The notes beneath the pieces are model-generated. The model had not been told where the DNA came from. It did no database searches and saw only the letters and a list, made by a program, of their open reading frames with translations. Positions 1 to 7,436 of a stretch of 25,705 nucleotides of DNA are shown here, in pieces (within the stretch, counting starts at the first letter, position 1; every line of letters starts with the position of its first letter). Made by a program: the position numbers and the translations under genes. Origin of the DNA: a virus; the IMG/VR virus record IMGVR_UViG_3300032087_003584, positions 1 to 25,705 of that record; one strand, written 5' to 3'.

Positions 1-80
1 CTCTAGCCGCACCGCGACATTTTAGAAAAACTCCAAATTTTTTTCAGAAAAAACAAGACTAGAAACCCAAAAAGGAACAA
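1..80. other. Left edge, leader of terminase gene
   Basis: This is non-coding sequence before the first gene. It is A/T-rich, with an A3T7 tract near 36-45. It ends in AAAGGAAC at about 71-78, which serves as a short-spaced SD site for the ATG at 81. I see no clear -35/-10 pair and no hairpin. The window cuts in here, so the upstream promoter may be missing. Confidence 0.5.
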
Positions 81-749
81 ATGACAAAGCTAGGAAGACG
101 AACGAAGCTAAACAAAGCACGAAAAGAAGCGATTATCGAAGCGATAGAAATTGGAGCGACATACGAAATCGCCGCCGAAAACGCCGGCATATCCAAGTCA
201 ACATTATTCGCATGGATGAAACGTGGCGAGGAAGAGAAGAGCGGTAATTTCTCGGACTTTCTGAACTCAGTTAAAAAGGCAGAAGCGACCGCCGCGTTAA
301 AATCTCTTCGTACGATAAATCTCGCCAGCTCGGATGGAGACTGGAAAGCCGCCGCGTATTTATTGGAACGTCGACACAACTACAAACGAGATTCGCAACA
401 TTTACGGTCCGATCAGATTACAGAAAAGCCGAAAGAAGAAGTAATCGCCACCACGCCCATTGAAATCATGAACCGCCAAGCCGCCGAACTACGAATCGCC
501 ATCAAGAAAGCAGAAAGCGCGGAATCGTGGCAAGCGTACAGCGCATTACAACGCCAGCTTTTATCGGTACTTGTGCAGATCAGACAAATATCAACCGAAG
601 ACGACAACACGTTCGAAGACCTGACAGACGAACAGATACTCGGAGAAATATCGACCATGGTTTCGATTTTACCGCCGGTTTTAAAACAACGACTCGTCGA
701 CGAAATCGCCGGCTTAGAATCACCGAACATAAAAATATTCAAACGATGA
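81..749 (+). CDS. terS: Terminase small subunit
   Basis: This 222-residue protein probably recognises phage DNA and hands it to the large terminase for packaging. Residues about 12-50 form a helix-turn-helix of the resolvase/transposase type (AAENAGISKSTLFAWMKRG), as in many TerS proteins. A long helical region follows, with a stretch resembling the central oligomerisation domain (AAAYLLERRHNYKRD, about residues 91-105). The C-terminus is acidic and then basic. It lies two genes before the large terminase, the usual place. The ATG at 81 has AAAGGAAC upstream. Its TGA (747-749) lies inside the SD region of the next gene, so the two are probably translationally coupled. A general DNA-binding regulator is less likely given the context. 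Confidence 0.85.
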   Translation: MTKLGRRTKLNKARKEAIIEAIEIGATYEIAAENAGISKSTLFAWMKRGEEEKSGNFSDFLNSVKKAEATAALKSLRTINLASSDGDWKAAAYLLERRHNYKRDSQHLRSDQITEKPKEEVIATTPIEIMNRQAAELRIAIKKAESAESWQAYSALQRQLLSVLVQIRQISTEDDNTFEDLTDEQILGEISTMVSILPPVLKQRLVDEIAGLESPNIKIFKR

Positions 750-760
750 AAGGAGACAAG

Positions 761-1135
761 ATGGAAATCGGTATCGCGTTATTGGTTGGTTTACTCGTTG
801 GGGTAGGTTCCACCGTTATTGGTACGAAGCTGGACAAAAAAGAACCAATCATTATCGAAGACAAGACCAGTCAAGTACAACAGGAAGTTATTAAACAGCT
901 AACCGACCTTGATATAGTCGAGAAGTTATGTACACCAGAAAACGTGGACACAACCGAGAATCGACTTTTATGTCGCGAGCTGACATGTCTTGTATATTCG
1001 CGCGGTATCGATTCCAAGACCGGCGAATCGTGCGAAGAAATACAGAATCTTGCGAATACGGTCTCTTTGTTCGACTATTGTTCGAAACAAACCGACGTCG
1101 AAAAGTGTTTCGAAACTTTCTGGAAGAGGAAATAA
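761..1135 (+). CDS. Small membrane-anchored six-cysteine protein
   Basis: I do not recognise this 124-residue protein. Residues about 3-21 are a hydrophobic glycine-rich segment (IGIALLVGLLVGVGSTVIG), probably a transmembrane anchor or uncleaved signal. An acidic linker follows, then a domain with six cysteines (residues 57, 71, 76, 91, 107 and 116). The even number suggests three disulfides if the domain is exported. However, lysines just after the membrane segment would favour a cytoplasmic C-terminus, so topology is open. I chose the ATG at 761 because AGGAGA lies 5 nt upstream; an ATG at 746 overlapping the previous stop is the alternative. Sitting between the two terminase genes is unusual for a membrane protein. 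Confidence 0.75.
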   Translation: MEIGIALLVGLLVGVGSTVIGTKLDKKEPIIIEDKTSQVQQEVIKQLTDLDIVEKLCTPENVDTTENRLLCRELTCLVYSRGIDSKTGESCEEIQNLANTVSLFDYCSKQTDVEKCFETFWKRK

Positions 1136-1139
1136 CCGA

Positions 1140-2570
1140 ATGAAATTGGCGGCTATGGCTAGAAAGGTACAGACATTGAAAAAACGAGCGAACGTCGACC
1201 CGCTTGTTTATTTCCGTCCTACCTTGCCACAAAAAAACTTTATCGAAGACACGTCGAAGTTAAAAATACTACTTGGCGGTAATCAAGTGGGTAAGACCTG
1301 GGCAAGCGCGGCATTATTACTAATGCATGCACTCGGAAGACATCCAACGATAAAAGGAGTTACGCGCGAATCGTGGCTTATATGCTATTCGCACGAACAA
1401 AGCCGAATCATTCAACAGAAGTTATACGACTTGTGCCCAAAATACGCACTCGCAGACGATTGCGAGTTTCGCGCCGGTACTGGTTTTCGTGGTCTCGCTC
1501 CAATAGTCCGTTTTAAAGAGGAGTACGGCGGCGCGATTATCCGCATAAAAACGGCGTCGCAAGGTATAGGATTGGAATCTGGTACGTGTGGAGTCATAGT
1601 GGTGGATGAACCGGTCAATAGCGAGACCCTAAATAGCTGTATAGCAAGAACCACGCGCGGTGGTCCGAATGGTACACGAGGAATCGTGGCCATGAGTTTA
1701 ACACCGGTTGGAAACGTCGATATATCGTATCTTAAAAAGATGATTGAAGAGGACAAAATATCAGTACACCGCGCGCCGTTAAACGTAGCGAATACCACGC
1801 CGATTGGATGTCGCCCGCTCATGTCACAAGACCAAATCGATTCGATGGTCGAAGCGTTTTTACCGATAGACCGCGAACAGCGGGTTAATGCTTCGTTGGA
1901 TGTCGCCGCCGAAGGGGTTATTTTTGACAACTTCGACCCGAGTATGATTTCGTCGCACCCGGTCGCGCCCGGTGGAAAATATGAATTCTGTATCGGTATC
2001 GACCACGGCTCTTCGCCAAATAGCCAAGTCGCGACATTGGCTTGTATCGATATGAGGGAACCAGTAAACCCGCGTATTTACATGTTAGACGAGTACGTGT
2101 CAGGACAAGCACCACCGGAAACACACGCGCGCGCGATTATCGAAATGTGTAAACGTAACGGACTACGACCAGAACAGGTCCAACACTGGACAGGCGATGG
2201 AACACACCACGCCACACGAAGTCGAGACGGTTTTAAAATGTCGAACATTCTTTTAATGCGAGCTTTCGAAGCGTTACTAGGATACCCGCCGCGAAATCTA
2301 CCATTCACGATTCGACGGCCGGTAAAATGGCGACATAGTGTATACTATACAGCGTCGTTAATTCATGCTATTATGAGTCGAAAACATTTCTTTATACATC
2401 CAAATTGTAAACAACTGATTATATCTATTAAAAACTGGACTATGAAACGGTCCAGCTCTTCGCGTTCGACTGATCCACATGGACATGCGATAGATAGTAT
2501 GCGCTATTGTGTATCGTCTTGTATCGACCGAAGAGTAAGCAGACCACACAGTATCCAAATTCAAAGGTAG
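1140..2570 (+). CDS. terL: Terminase large subunit (ATPase-nuclease)
   Basis: This 476-residue packaging motor cuts concatemeric DNA and pumps it through the portal using ATP. The N-terminal ATPase has a Walker A motif (GGNQVGKT, residues 46-53) and a Walker B motif (VIVVDE, residues 152-157). A coupling motif may lie near MSLTPVG (about residues 185-191). The C-terminal RNase-H-fold nuclease shows the acidic residues expected: D288 in CIGIDHGSS, D353 in WTGDGTH and D452 in HAIDSMRYC. Length is normal for the family. The reading frame stays open upstream to 990, but the ATG at 1140 follows the previous stop by 4 nt and has GAGGAA upstream. An ATG at 1155 is a less likely start. Confidence 0.95.
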   Translation: MKLAAMARKVQTLKKRANVDPLVYFRPTLPQKNFIEDTSKLKILLGGNQVGKTWASAALLLMHALGRHPTIKGVTRESWLICYSHEQSRIIQQKLYDLCPKYALADDCEFRAGTGFRGLAPIVRFKEEYGGAIIRIKTASQGIGLESGTCGVIVVDEPVNSETLNSCIARTTRGGPNGTRGIVAMSLTPVGNVDISYLKKMIEEDKISVHRAPLNVANTTPIGCRPLMSQDQIDSMVEAFLPIDREQRVNASLDVAAEGVIFDNFDPSMISSHPVAPGGKYEFCIGIDHGSSPNSQVATLACIDMREPVNPRIYMLDEYVSGQAPPETHARAIIEMCKRNGLRPEQVQHWTGDGTHHATRSRDGFKMSNILLMRAFEALLGYPPRNLPFTIRRPVKWRHSVYYTASLIHAIMSRKHFFIHPNCKQLIISIKNWTMKRSSSSRSTDPHGHAIDSMRYCVSSCIDRRVSRPHSIQIQR

Positions 2571-2575
2571 CAGAC

Positions 2576-4030
2576 ATGAAGAATCCACCACCATTTCCAC
2601 AAATGCCAAACGCCGAGGAACAACGCCGCGCCGAACACCAAGCGTTACGACGTCGTCTCATAATGGGAACGTACGAGGACGATTTAGAGGAAGAAATGTT
2701 ACGACATTTTAGCGCGGACCGATACATGGCACTGGGACCGGTCGATATGTCTTCGAATGTACTAGAACAGATTTCGCGACAACTCGCAGTACTATACAAC
2801 ACCGCGCCGACCGTACACCATAGCGAAGATATATCGGAGCTCACCGGGTCCGATGGATATGTTACGAACGCCGGTTTATTTCCACTCATGCAACAGGCTC
2901 AACAATTCATACTCGCAATCAACGAGGCATTCGTACGAATCGACGTCGCACCACACAAAATCGGACAACCAACACACAAACCCGGCCTTAACTATCGAAT
3001 CGTTACGCCTGATTATGTATATTGCGAGTCGAGTCCAGACAATCCAGACGAGCCGGTTTATTATCGCGAGATTCGATTACGTATCGACCCAGAAAACGAC
3101 GAACCAGTGTACGTGGCCGATGTACTGGACATTCGAAATCCAGACGAACCGGTTTTCGGGATGTACATTGTACACCACGACGGCACACTAGGCGCGGATG
3201 TATCCGAGAAATTTATGGGACATCCTACGCACCGCGGCGCGGATTACCCATATCGATACGCAGATGGTCGACCGTTCCTTCCCTTGGAACTATACCACGC
3301 ACAAAAGACCGGTTTACTTTGGAATACGTTTCGAAATAGCCAGACATGTTACGGCTCTTTAGTATCGTCTTGTTTGACGAGCTGGGCAATCCACTTAATA
3401 CGCGATTGTTCGTACCCTCAACGCTATGTCGCCGGGCTAAATATTTCTGGTCTTGGAGTCGAGAACGGCGATTTATCTTCGCGGCGCGCGGCGATTGCGA
3501 CCGACCCTTCTTCGATACTCATGTTTTACAGTGACCCCGAAAACACCGGTCAACCGCTGGTCGGACAGTTCGAACCGGGCGCGGACCCTGTAAAAATGTT
3601 CGAAACGATAGCACAATACGAATACAAAGTCGCCACCGCCGCTGGTCTTTCGTCTTCGGTATTGAAACAAACCGCCGATATACGGTCGGGTTTTTCGTTG
3701 TCAGTTTCTAGAGACGGACAAAGACAAGCGAGCGCAAGATACGCACCCTTGCAAAGTTACTACGACGAACGTTTACTCGCAAAATCCGCGGCGTTATGTA
3801 ATCGGTTCCTGGGCACGAGTTTACCAGAAAACGATTATCGAATCCAATACGCACAGGTCCCACAATCACCGGAAGAAATAAAAGCAACTCGCGAAGATGT
3901 TTTGGCGAAACTCGCCGCCGGTTTGATTTCACCAATCGACGCGATGATTATTTTAAATCCTGGAATCGACGAAAACACAGCGCGCGAAATGCTTCTTAAA
4001 ATCAAGCGAGAACGCGCCGAACTCATGTAA
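2576..4030 (+). CDS. Portal protein
   Basis: This 484-residue protein most likely forms the dodecameric ring at the capsid vertex where DNA enters and the tail attaches. It directly follows the large terminase (5-nt gap) and precedes the scaffold gene. The length fits portals. The C-terminal third has the helical wing/crown character seen in portals: an arginine- and alanine-rich stretch, a segment ending YDERLLAKSAALCNRF, then APVPQSPEE-like text (AQVPQSPEEIKATREDVLAK) and a closing helix. The ATG at 2576 is preceded by AAAGG at 2563-2567. The frame is open upstream into the terminase gene, but that extension would overlap it. No single motif proves the call; context and overall character do. 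Confidence 0.88.
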   Translation: MKNPPPFPQMPNAEEQRRAEHQALRRRLIMGTYEDDLEEEMLRHFSADRYMALGPVDMSSNVLEQISRQLAVLYNTAPTVHHSEDISELTGSDGYVTNAGLFPLMQQAQQFILAINEAFVRIDVAPHKIGQPTHKPGLNYRIVTPDYVYCESSPDNPDEPVYYREIRLRIDPENDEPVYVADVLDIRNPDEPVFGMYIVHHDGTLGADVSEKFMGHPTHRGADYPYRYADGRPFLPLELYHAQKTGLLWNTFRNSQTCYGSLVSSCLTSWAIHLIRDCSYPQRYVAGLNISGLGVENGDLSSRRAAIATDPSSILMFYSDPENTGQPLVGQFEPGADPVKMFETIAQYEYKVATAAGLSSSVLKQTADIRSGFSLSVSRDGQRQASARYAPLQSYYDERLLAKSAALCNRFLGTSLPENDYRIQYAQVPQSPEEIKATREDVLAKLAAGLISPIDAMIILNPGIDENTAREMLLKIKRERAELM

Positions 4031-4036
4031 TACGAG

Positions 4037-4076
4037 TTATCATCATTTATCATCATTTATCATCATCATTATCATT
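4037..4076 (+). repeat. G-free intergenic element 1 (3 decamers plus tail)
   Basis: It has three copies of TTATCATCAT (4037, 4047, 4057) followed by CATTATCATT (4067-4076), without a single G on the + strand. It is identical over 40 bp to the elements at 7264 and 17795. It lies between the portal stop and the scaffold SD site (AAAGGAGA, about 4085-4092). TTATCA at 4047-4052 and TATCAT at 4070-4075 are 17 bp apart, like a weak sigma70 promoter. Function unknown. Confidence 0.95.
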
Positions 4077-4101
4077 CACCCCATAAAGGAGACTAGCCAC
4101 C

Positions 4102-4758
4102 ATGGAAACCAAAGAAATCGACGGCGTCGAATACGTCAAAAAATCCGAAGTCGAGAACATCATAAAACAACGCGTCGACAAAGTCGCCAGCCGCGCGAAC
4201 GAAGCCGAACTAGCGAACAAAGATTTACAAAGCAGACTAGAAAAGGCATCGAAGAGCGATTCGACAATCGATTTACTGACACAACAAATCGAACAGATGA
4301 AACAACAGCTCACGAAAAGCGAACAAAAGTATACGAGATTCCAAAGCATGTCGAAACATGGACTCGTCGACCCAGACATCGTGGACGCGATAGAGTGGAG
4401 TTACGAAAAGTCGCAAGCCGGAAAGAAGAAAAGCGAAGTCGTAAACCTTGGCGAATGGTTGGACTCAATCGTGGAAGACCCAACGACCGCGCCCACGGTC
4501 CTACGTCCACACCTCCAAAACCTACGACCAGAAGCGGTGGACACTCCAGACGATATGGACGTCGATACGTCGACACAAAACCAACTCGCACAACTGGAAC
4601 AGGTCGAACGGCGACCAGCTCCACAAACAAACAACGGCGTACGACCTTCGCCAGAACCATCGAACCTTATCGACCGCGGTTTACAGGACGCCGAGTTTTA
4701 CGCACAGAATCGCGAACAGATTAAAAAGGCGTGGATGTCGCGAAGAAGAGAGAAATAG
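4102..4758 (+). CDS. Probable capsid scaffold protein
   Basis: This 218-residue, highly charged protein is probably the internal scaffold that guides capsid assembly and is then lost. Residues about 12-80 are predicted by eye to be helical or coiled-coil (many Glu, Lys, Gln; ITQQ-type heptads such as LLTQQIEQMKQQLTKSEQK). A middle region around 85-135 is more globular. Residues about 135-195 are Pro/Gln/Asn/Thr-rich and likely disordered. The C-terminus is helical and basic (REQIKKAWMSRRREK), like the capsid-binding tail of known scaffolds. It lies between portal and major capsid. The SD site AAAGGAGA stands about 9 nt before the ATG. It carries no protease motif. Confidence 0.75.
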   Translation: METKEIDGVEYVKKSEVENIIKQRVDKVASRANEAELANKDLQSRLEKASKSDSTIDLLTQQIEQMKQQLTKSEQKYTRFQSMSKHGLVDPDIVDAIEWSYEKSQAGKKKSEVVNLGEWLDSIVEDPTTAPTVLRPHLQNLRPEAVDTPDDMDVDTSTQNQLAQLEQVERRPAPQTNNGVRPSPEPSNLIDRGLQDAEFYAQNREQIKKAWMSRRREK

Positions 4759-4760
4759 TC

Positions 4761-5063
4761 ATGGCGGAAAATCTTAAAGGGGTAAACGAGTTTCCGTATT
4801 ACAAAACGATTGCAGTCGACACGACGACGACCGAGATACAGTTACCAAGCGAAGCGAGAATCATAACCATCGGTTCGGAAACATTGACCGTATATGTAAG
4901 TCAGAACGGAGCCAGCGACGGTGGAGCGGTCCCCGCGGACCGCGTGTTTATTCCGTCCAATAACTTGTTACCGATTCGAATCGGTGTCGGTTTACAAAGG
5001 CGAAATATTTTTATTTCGGCGAAGACCGGAACCGGGAACGTACACATACAGTTAGAAGAATAG
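4761..5063 (+). CDS. Small beta-rich virion protein, head module
   Basis: This 100-residue protein is not assigned to a family. Alternating hydrophobic and polar residues suggest an all-beta fold (for example EIQLPSEARIITIGSETLTVYVSQ, spread over residues about 25-48, and RNIFISAKTGTGNVHIQLEE at the end). It starts at ATG 4761, 2 nt after the scaffold stop. No strong SD site precedes it, which suggests coupling. Its place between scaffold and capsid, with two further beta-rich genes after it, suggests a head decoration protein or head-fibre base. It contains a 7-bp GC-rich inverted repeat at 4926-4943 with a 4-nt loop. Confidence 0.65.
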   Translation: MAENLKGVNEFPYYKTIAVDTTTTEIQLPSEARIITIGSETLTVYVSQNGASDGGAVPADRVFIPSNNLLPIRIGVGLQRRNIFISAKTGTGNVHIQLEE

Positions 5064-5084
5064 ACCACATTATATGGATTGACG

Positions 5085-5342
5085 ATGGCGGGATTTATCT
5101 ATACAGTATCAACAGGAGCGGAAGAAGTGAAAAAAGAAAACCTGACTTCGCAGATCAACGGAACACGAACGACATTTACCGTACAAGAAGAGTACAAAAC
5201 CGGTTCGTTGCGTGTATATTACAACGGAGTACGACAAATCGAAGACGAAACGTTTACCGAAACCACTTCGACGACTTTTACTCTCACTTTTACAACGATT
5301 ACAGGCGACTACTTATCAATTGATTACACACCAAACAATTAG
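5085..5342 (+). CDS. Small fibre-type beta-domain protein
   Basis: This 85-residue protein shows a beta-sandwich pattern common in phage fibre and appendage proteins: an NGTRTTFTV strand, then GSLRVYYNGVRQ, an F-T-E stretch, a FTLTF strand and GDYLSIDY near the end. The C-terminal domain of the next gene (5351-6943) follows the same order (TSFTLS, DVFVFRNGLFL, CTIVF, DKVVVKY), so the two probably share a fold. I chose the ATG at 5085; a TTG two codons earlier (5079) is possible. No convincing SD site is seen. It is probably a virion surface component, either a decoration protein or an accessory to a head fibre. Confidence 0.65.
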   Translation: MAGFIYTVSTGAEEVKKENLTSQINGTRTTFTVQEEYKTGSLRVYYNGVRQIEDETFTETTSTTFTLTFTTITGDYLSIDYTPNN

Positions 5343-5350
5343 GAGATACC

Positions 5351-6943
5351 ATGGCCATCCAAATCGCCGGTAACCAAATCAAAAGTGGAGCGGTAGACAC
5401 TTCACAAATCGCAGACGCGGCAATCGAAGCCGCAAAATTAGACCTATCCGATAACTTTGTTTTTACGGGACAGCTTCGCGCACCAACACCGAGCAATGAC
5501 GCAGACGTAGCGATTAAATCATACGTCGACGGCATCGTAGGAAGTGGTGTTTTTTGGAAGGAGCCGGCCGAAGCCGCTTCGACTGGAAACGTAACTCTTT
5601 CGAATCCCGGCGTATCGGCGTTCGATAACCATACTGTTTCTAGTGGAGCTCGTATTTTGATTAGAGCTCAGGACGCGGACGACGAGAACGGAGTTTGGAT
5701 TTACAACGGCTCATCTAGTGCGATGACACGCGCCACAGATTGTGACAGCGCAGAAGAGCTGAACGGAATGGCAATCTTCGTAACCGACGGCGATACATAC
5801 GCCGACCAAGCGTTCGTACAGACTTCAACGATTTCGACCCTAGATACCGACGCAGTTACATACGTTCGATTCTCTGGACTCGGACAAGTTACAGCCGGCG
5901 ACGGTCTCGCCAAATCCGGTGATACTCTTTCTGTAAACGTCGACGATTCATCTATCGAAATCTCTCTTGATTCACTACGCGTAAAAGACCTCGGAATCAG
6001 TAACGCAAAACTCGCCGGGTCCATTTCAGCCGATAAGCTCGCGGGCGGTATTGGAGATTCCAAACTTTCTACAATCACTAGCGCGAACAAAGTTTCCGGT
6101 AGTGCGGTACAACTCAACGGTAGTGGAGGACTTGAAAATCTATCCGGTCTGAAAATTTCCGACCTTGGAGTTAGCGCGGCAATGCTAGCCGGTTCTATTC
6201 CAGATTCCAAGCTCAACCAAATCGCAACCGCGGACAAAGTCGCCGGTAGTGCGGTCCAACTTGCGACCGGTGGTGGACTTGCAGACGACAGCGGATTGAA
6301 AGTGGATACCAACGGAATCGAAACCGCGATGATTGGCGATTCTCAAGTGACAAGCGCAAAACTCGCCGGCTCTATTCCAGATTCCAAACTTTCCACAATC
6401 AGCACCGCCGACAAAGTATCTGGTAGCGCGGTCCAACTCGCCGCGAGCGGTGGACTATCCGATAACTCAGGTCTTCAAATTTCAGCCAGTGGCGTTAGCG
6501 CGGCAATGCTCGCCGGTTCTATCCCCGATTCAAAGCTCAACCAGATTACCAGCTCGGCAAAAGTCGCCGGTAGTGCGGTTCAACTTGCGAGCGGTGGTGG
6601 ACTTGCGAACGACAGTGGATTGAAGGTCGATACCAACGGAATCGAAACCGCGATGGTTGGAGCAAATCAAATCACAGCGGCTAAGATTAACTTCGAACCA
6701 ACACGCGAAACATTGACGACAAACGGTAACGATACTTCGTTCACTCTTTCGAACTCGGTTCCAGATAACTTCGACGACGTATTCGTATTTCGTAACGGTC
6801 TATTCTTGGACCGCGTCGCATCGAATCCAAGTGGAGTCGACGAATACACATCTTCGATTACTTCTAATTCTTGTACAATCGTTTTCGGAACCGCACCAGC
6901 GGCATCAGATAAAGTCGTTGTAAAGTATTTCCAACTTAAATAG
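5351..6943 (+). CDS. Repeat-containing fibre-like virion protein
   Basis: This 530-residue protein is probably a trimeric fibre or appendage. Residues 1-70 resemble the attachment region of T4/cyanophage-like fibres (IKSGAVDTSQIADAAIEAAKL). Residues about 70-210 form a beta-rich domain beginning VFWKEPAEAASTGNVTLS. Residues about 215-445 hold four units of about 50-58 residues, each with AGSIPDSKL, GSAVQL and SGLK motifs. The C-terminal 80 residues form a beta-sandwich. AGGAGA lies 6 nt before the ATG. It sits in the head module, upstream of the capsid gene, rather than with the tail tip, so a head fibre is plausible; a displaced tail fibre is the alternative. Confidence 0.75.
   Translation: MAIQIAGNQIKSGAVDTSQIADAAIEAAKLDLSDNFVFTGQLRAPTPSNDADVAIKSYVDGIVGSGVFWKEPAEAASTGNVTLSNPGVSAFDNHTVSSGARILIRAQDADDENGVWIYNGSSSAMTRATDCDSAEELNGMAIFVTDGDTYADQAFVQTSTISTLDTDAVTYVRFSGLGQVTAGDGLAKSGDTLSVNVDDSSIEISLDSLRVKDLGISNAKLAGSISADKLAGGIGDSKLSTITSANKVSGSAVQLNGSGGLENLSGLKISDLGVSAAMLAGSIPDSKLNQIATADKVAGSAVQLATGGGLADDSGLKVDTNGIETAMIGDSQVTSAKLAGSIPDSKLSTISTADKVSGSAVQLAASGGLSDNSGLQISASGVSAAMLAGSIPDSKLNQITSSAKVAGSAVQLASGGGLANDSGLKVDTNGIETAMVGANQITAAKINFEPTRETLTTNGNDTSFTLSNSVPDNFDDVFVFRNGLFLDRVASNPSGVDEYTSSITSNSCTIVFGTAPAASDKVVVKYFQLK
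6170..6654 (+). repeat. In-frame 324-bp duplication inside the fibre gene
   Basis: The stretch starting at 6170 recurs at 6494, and the one starting at 6241 recurs at 6565, both with an offset of exactly 324 bp (108 codons). The copies differ by only scattered bases. This is a recent tandem duplication of two protein repeat units within the gene at 5351-6943. Confidence 0.85.
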
Positions 6944-6967
6944 ACACTCTCCAACCGTACTGTTTGT

Positions 6968-6998
6968 GGCCGGTCAGTAATGGCCGGCCTTTTTATTT
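6968..6998 (+). terminator. Rho-independent terminator after fibre gene
   Basis: GGCCGG (6968-6973) pairs with CCGGCC (6984-6989) across a 10-nt loop and is followed by T5ATTT. It lies 24 nt after the fibre stop codon and before the HNH gene. It would separate the fibre transcript from the HNH/capsid segment, at least in part. Confidence 0.8.
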
Positions 6999-7011
6999 CC
7001 TCGGATAGACA

Positions 7012-7260
7012 ATGGCAACAAAGAAAAAAAATTACAAAGAGATATACAAGAAATACCACGCGGACCCAATCGACAAAAAACGCCGCGCGATGCGAAACAC
7101 AGCTCGTCGACGAATGGCGAAAGCTGGACTCGTAAAAAAGGGAGACGGTAAACACGTCGACCATATAAAACCACTTTCGAAAGGTGGAACCAACGGTCGA
7201 AAAAATCTTCGCGTGGTATCGGCGCGAACGAATCTTCGAAAAGGGAATCGCAGAAAGTAA
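7012..7260 (+). CDS. Small HNH-family endonuclease
   Basis: This 82-residue, very basic protein carries a HNH nuclease core at residues about 45-80: HVDHIKPLSKGG, N65 in KNLRVVS, then NLRKGN. The third motif position is Asn rather than His (a HNN variant), as in many small phage HNH proteins. No zinc-binding cysteines are present. The first 40 residues are Lys/Arg-rich and probably bind DNA. It is the only gene between a terminator and the capsid promoter, which fits a mobile insertion. A role in packaging or head processing is the alternative, because HNH proteins assist terminase in some phages. It has no strong SD site; GGATAGACA precedes the ATG. Confidence 0.85.
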   Translation: MATKKKNYKEIYKKYHADPIDKKRRAMRNTARRRMAKAGLVKKGDGKHVDHIKPLSKGGTNGRKNLRVVSARTNLRKGNRRK

Positions 7261-7263
7261 TTT

Positions 7264-7303
7264 TTATCATCATTTATCATCATTTATCATCATCATTATC
7301 ATT
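7264..7303 (+). repeat. G-free intergenic element 2
   Basis: It has three TTATCATCAT units (7264, 7274, 7284) plus CATTATCATT (7294-7303), identical over 40 bp to the elements at 4037 and 17795. It starts 3 nt after the HNH stop codon and ends directly against the -35 box of the capsid promoter, so here it occupies the place of an UP element (about -37 to -76). Confidence 0.95.
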
Positions 7304-7304
7304 G

Positions 7305-7333
7305 TTGCACGTAACCGAATAAACGTGTATACT
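7305..7333 (+). promoter_or_regulatory. Strong sigma70-like promoter for the capsid gene
   Basis: TTGCAC (7305-7310) and TATACT (7328-7333) are separated by exactly 17 bp. Each is a 4/6 to 5/6 match to the consensus. The predicted start is near 7340, giving a leader of about 97 nt before the capsid ATG. An A/T-rich element lies immediately upstream. Confidence 0.75.
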
Positions 7334-7339
7334 GAAAAC

Positions 7340-7436
7340 GAGCTATAAACATTCGCTCTCAGTGGGGACGGTCGCACCGGTAACAGCAGAACACCCCCGG
7401 AAAAAGAATAACCTTTAGACCCCACGAGAAAAAATC
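7340..7436 (+). promoter_or_regulatory. Structured 5' leader of capsid mRNA
   Basis: The leader contains two inverted repeats: GAGC (7340-7343) with GCTC (7355-7358), and GTGGGG (7362-7367) with CCCCAC (7420-7425). The second would close a 52-nt loop and bring its 3' arm next to the weak SD site (GAG at 7426-7428). This arrangement could modulate or stabilise the capsid mRNA. Folding is inferred by eye. Confidence 0.4.

Noticed and set aside
990-1139. N-terminal extension of the large terminase
   Set aside because: It overlaps the upstream gene, is Arg-rich with no similarity to terminases, and lacks an SD site.
4926-4943. GCGGTCC-CCGC-GGACCGC hairpin
   Set aside because: It is perfect but short, inside a gene and far from any start, stop or U-tract; noted in the gene entry only.
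5001-5018. CGAAATA-TTTT-TATTTCG inverted repeat
   Set aside because: It is an A/T-rich 7-bp stem inside a coding region with no terminator layout; likely chance.
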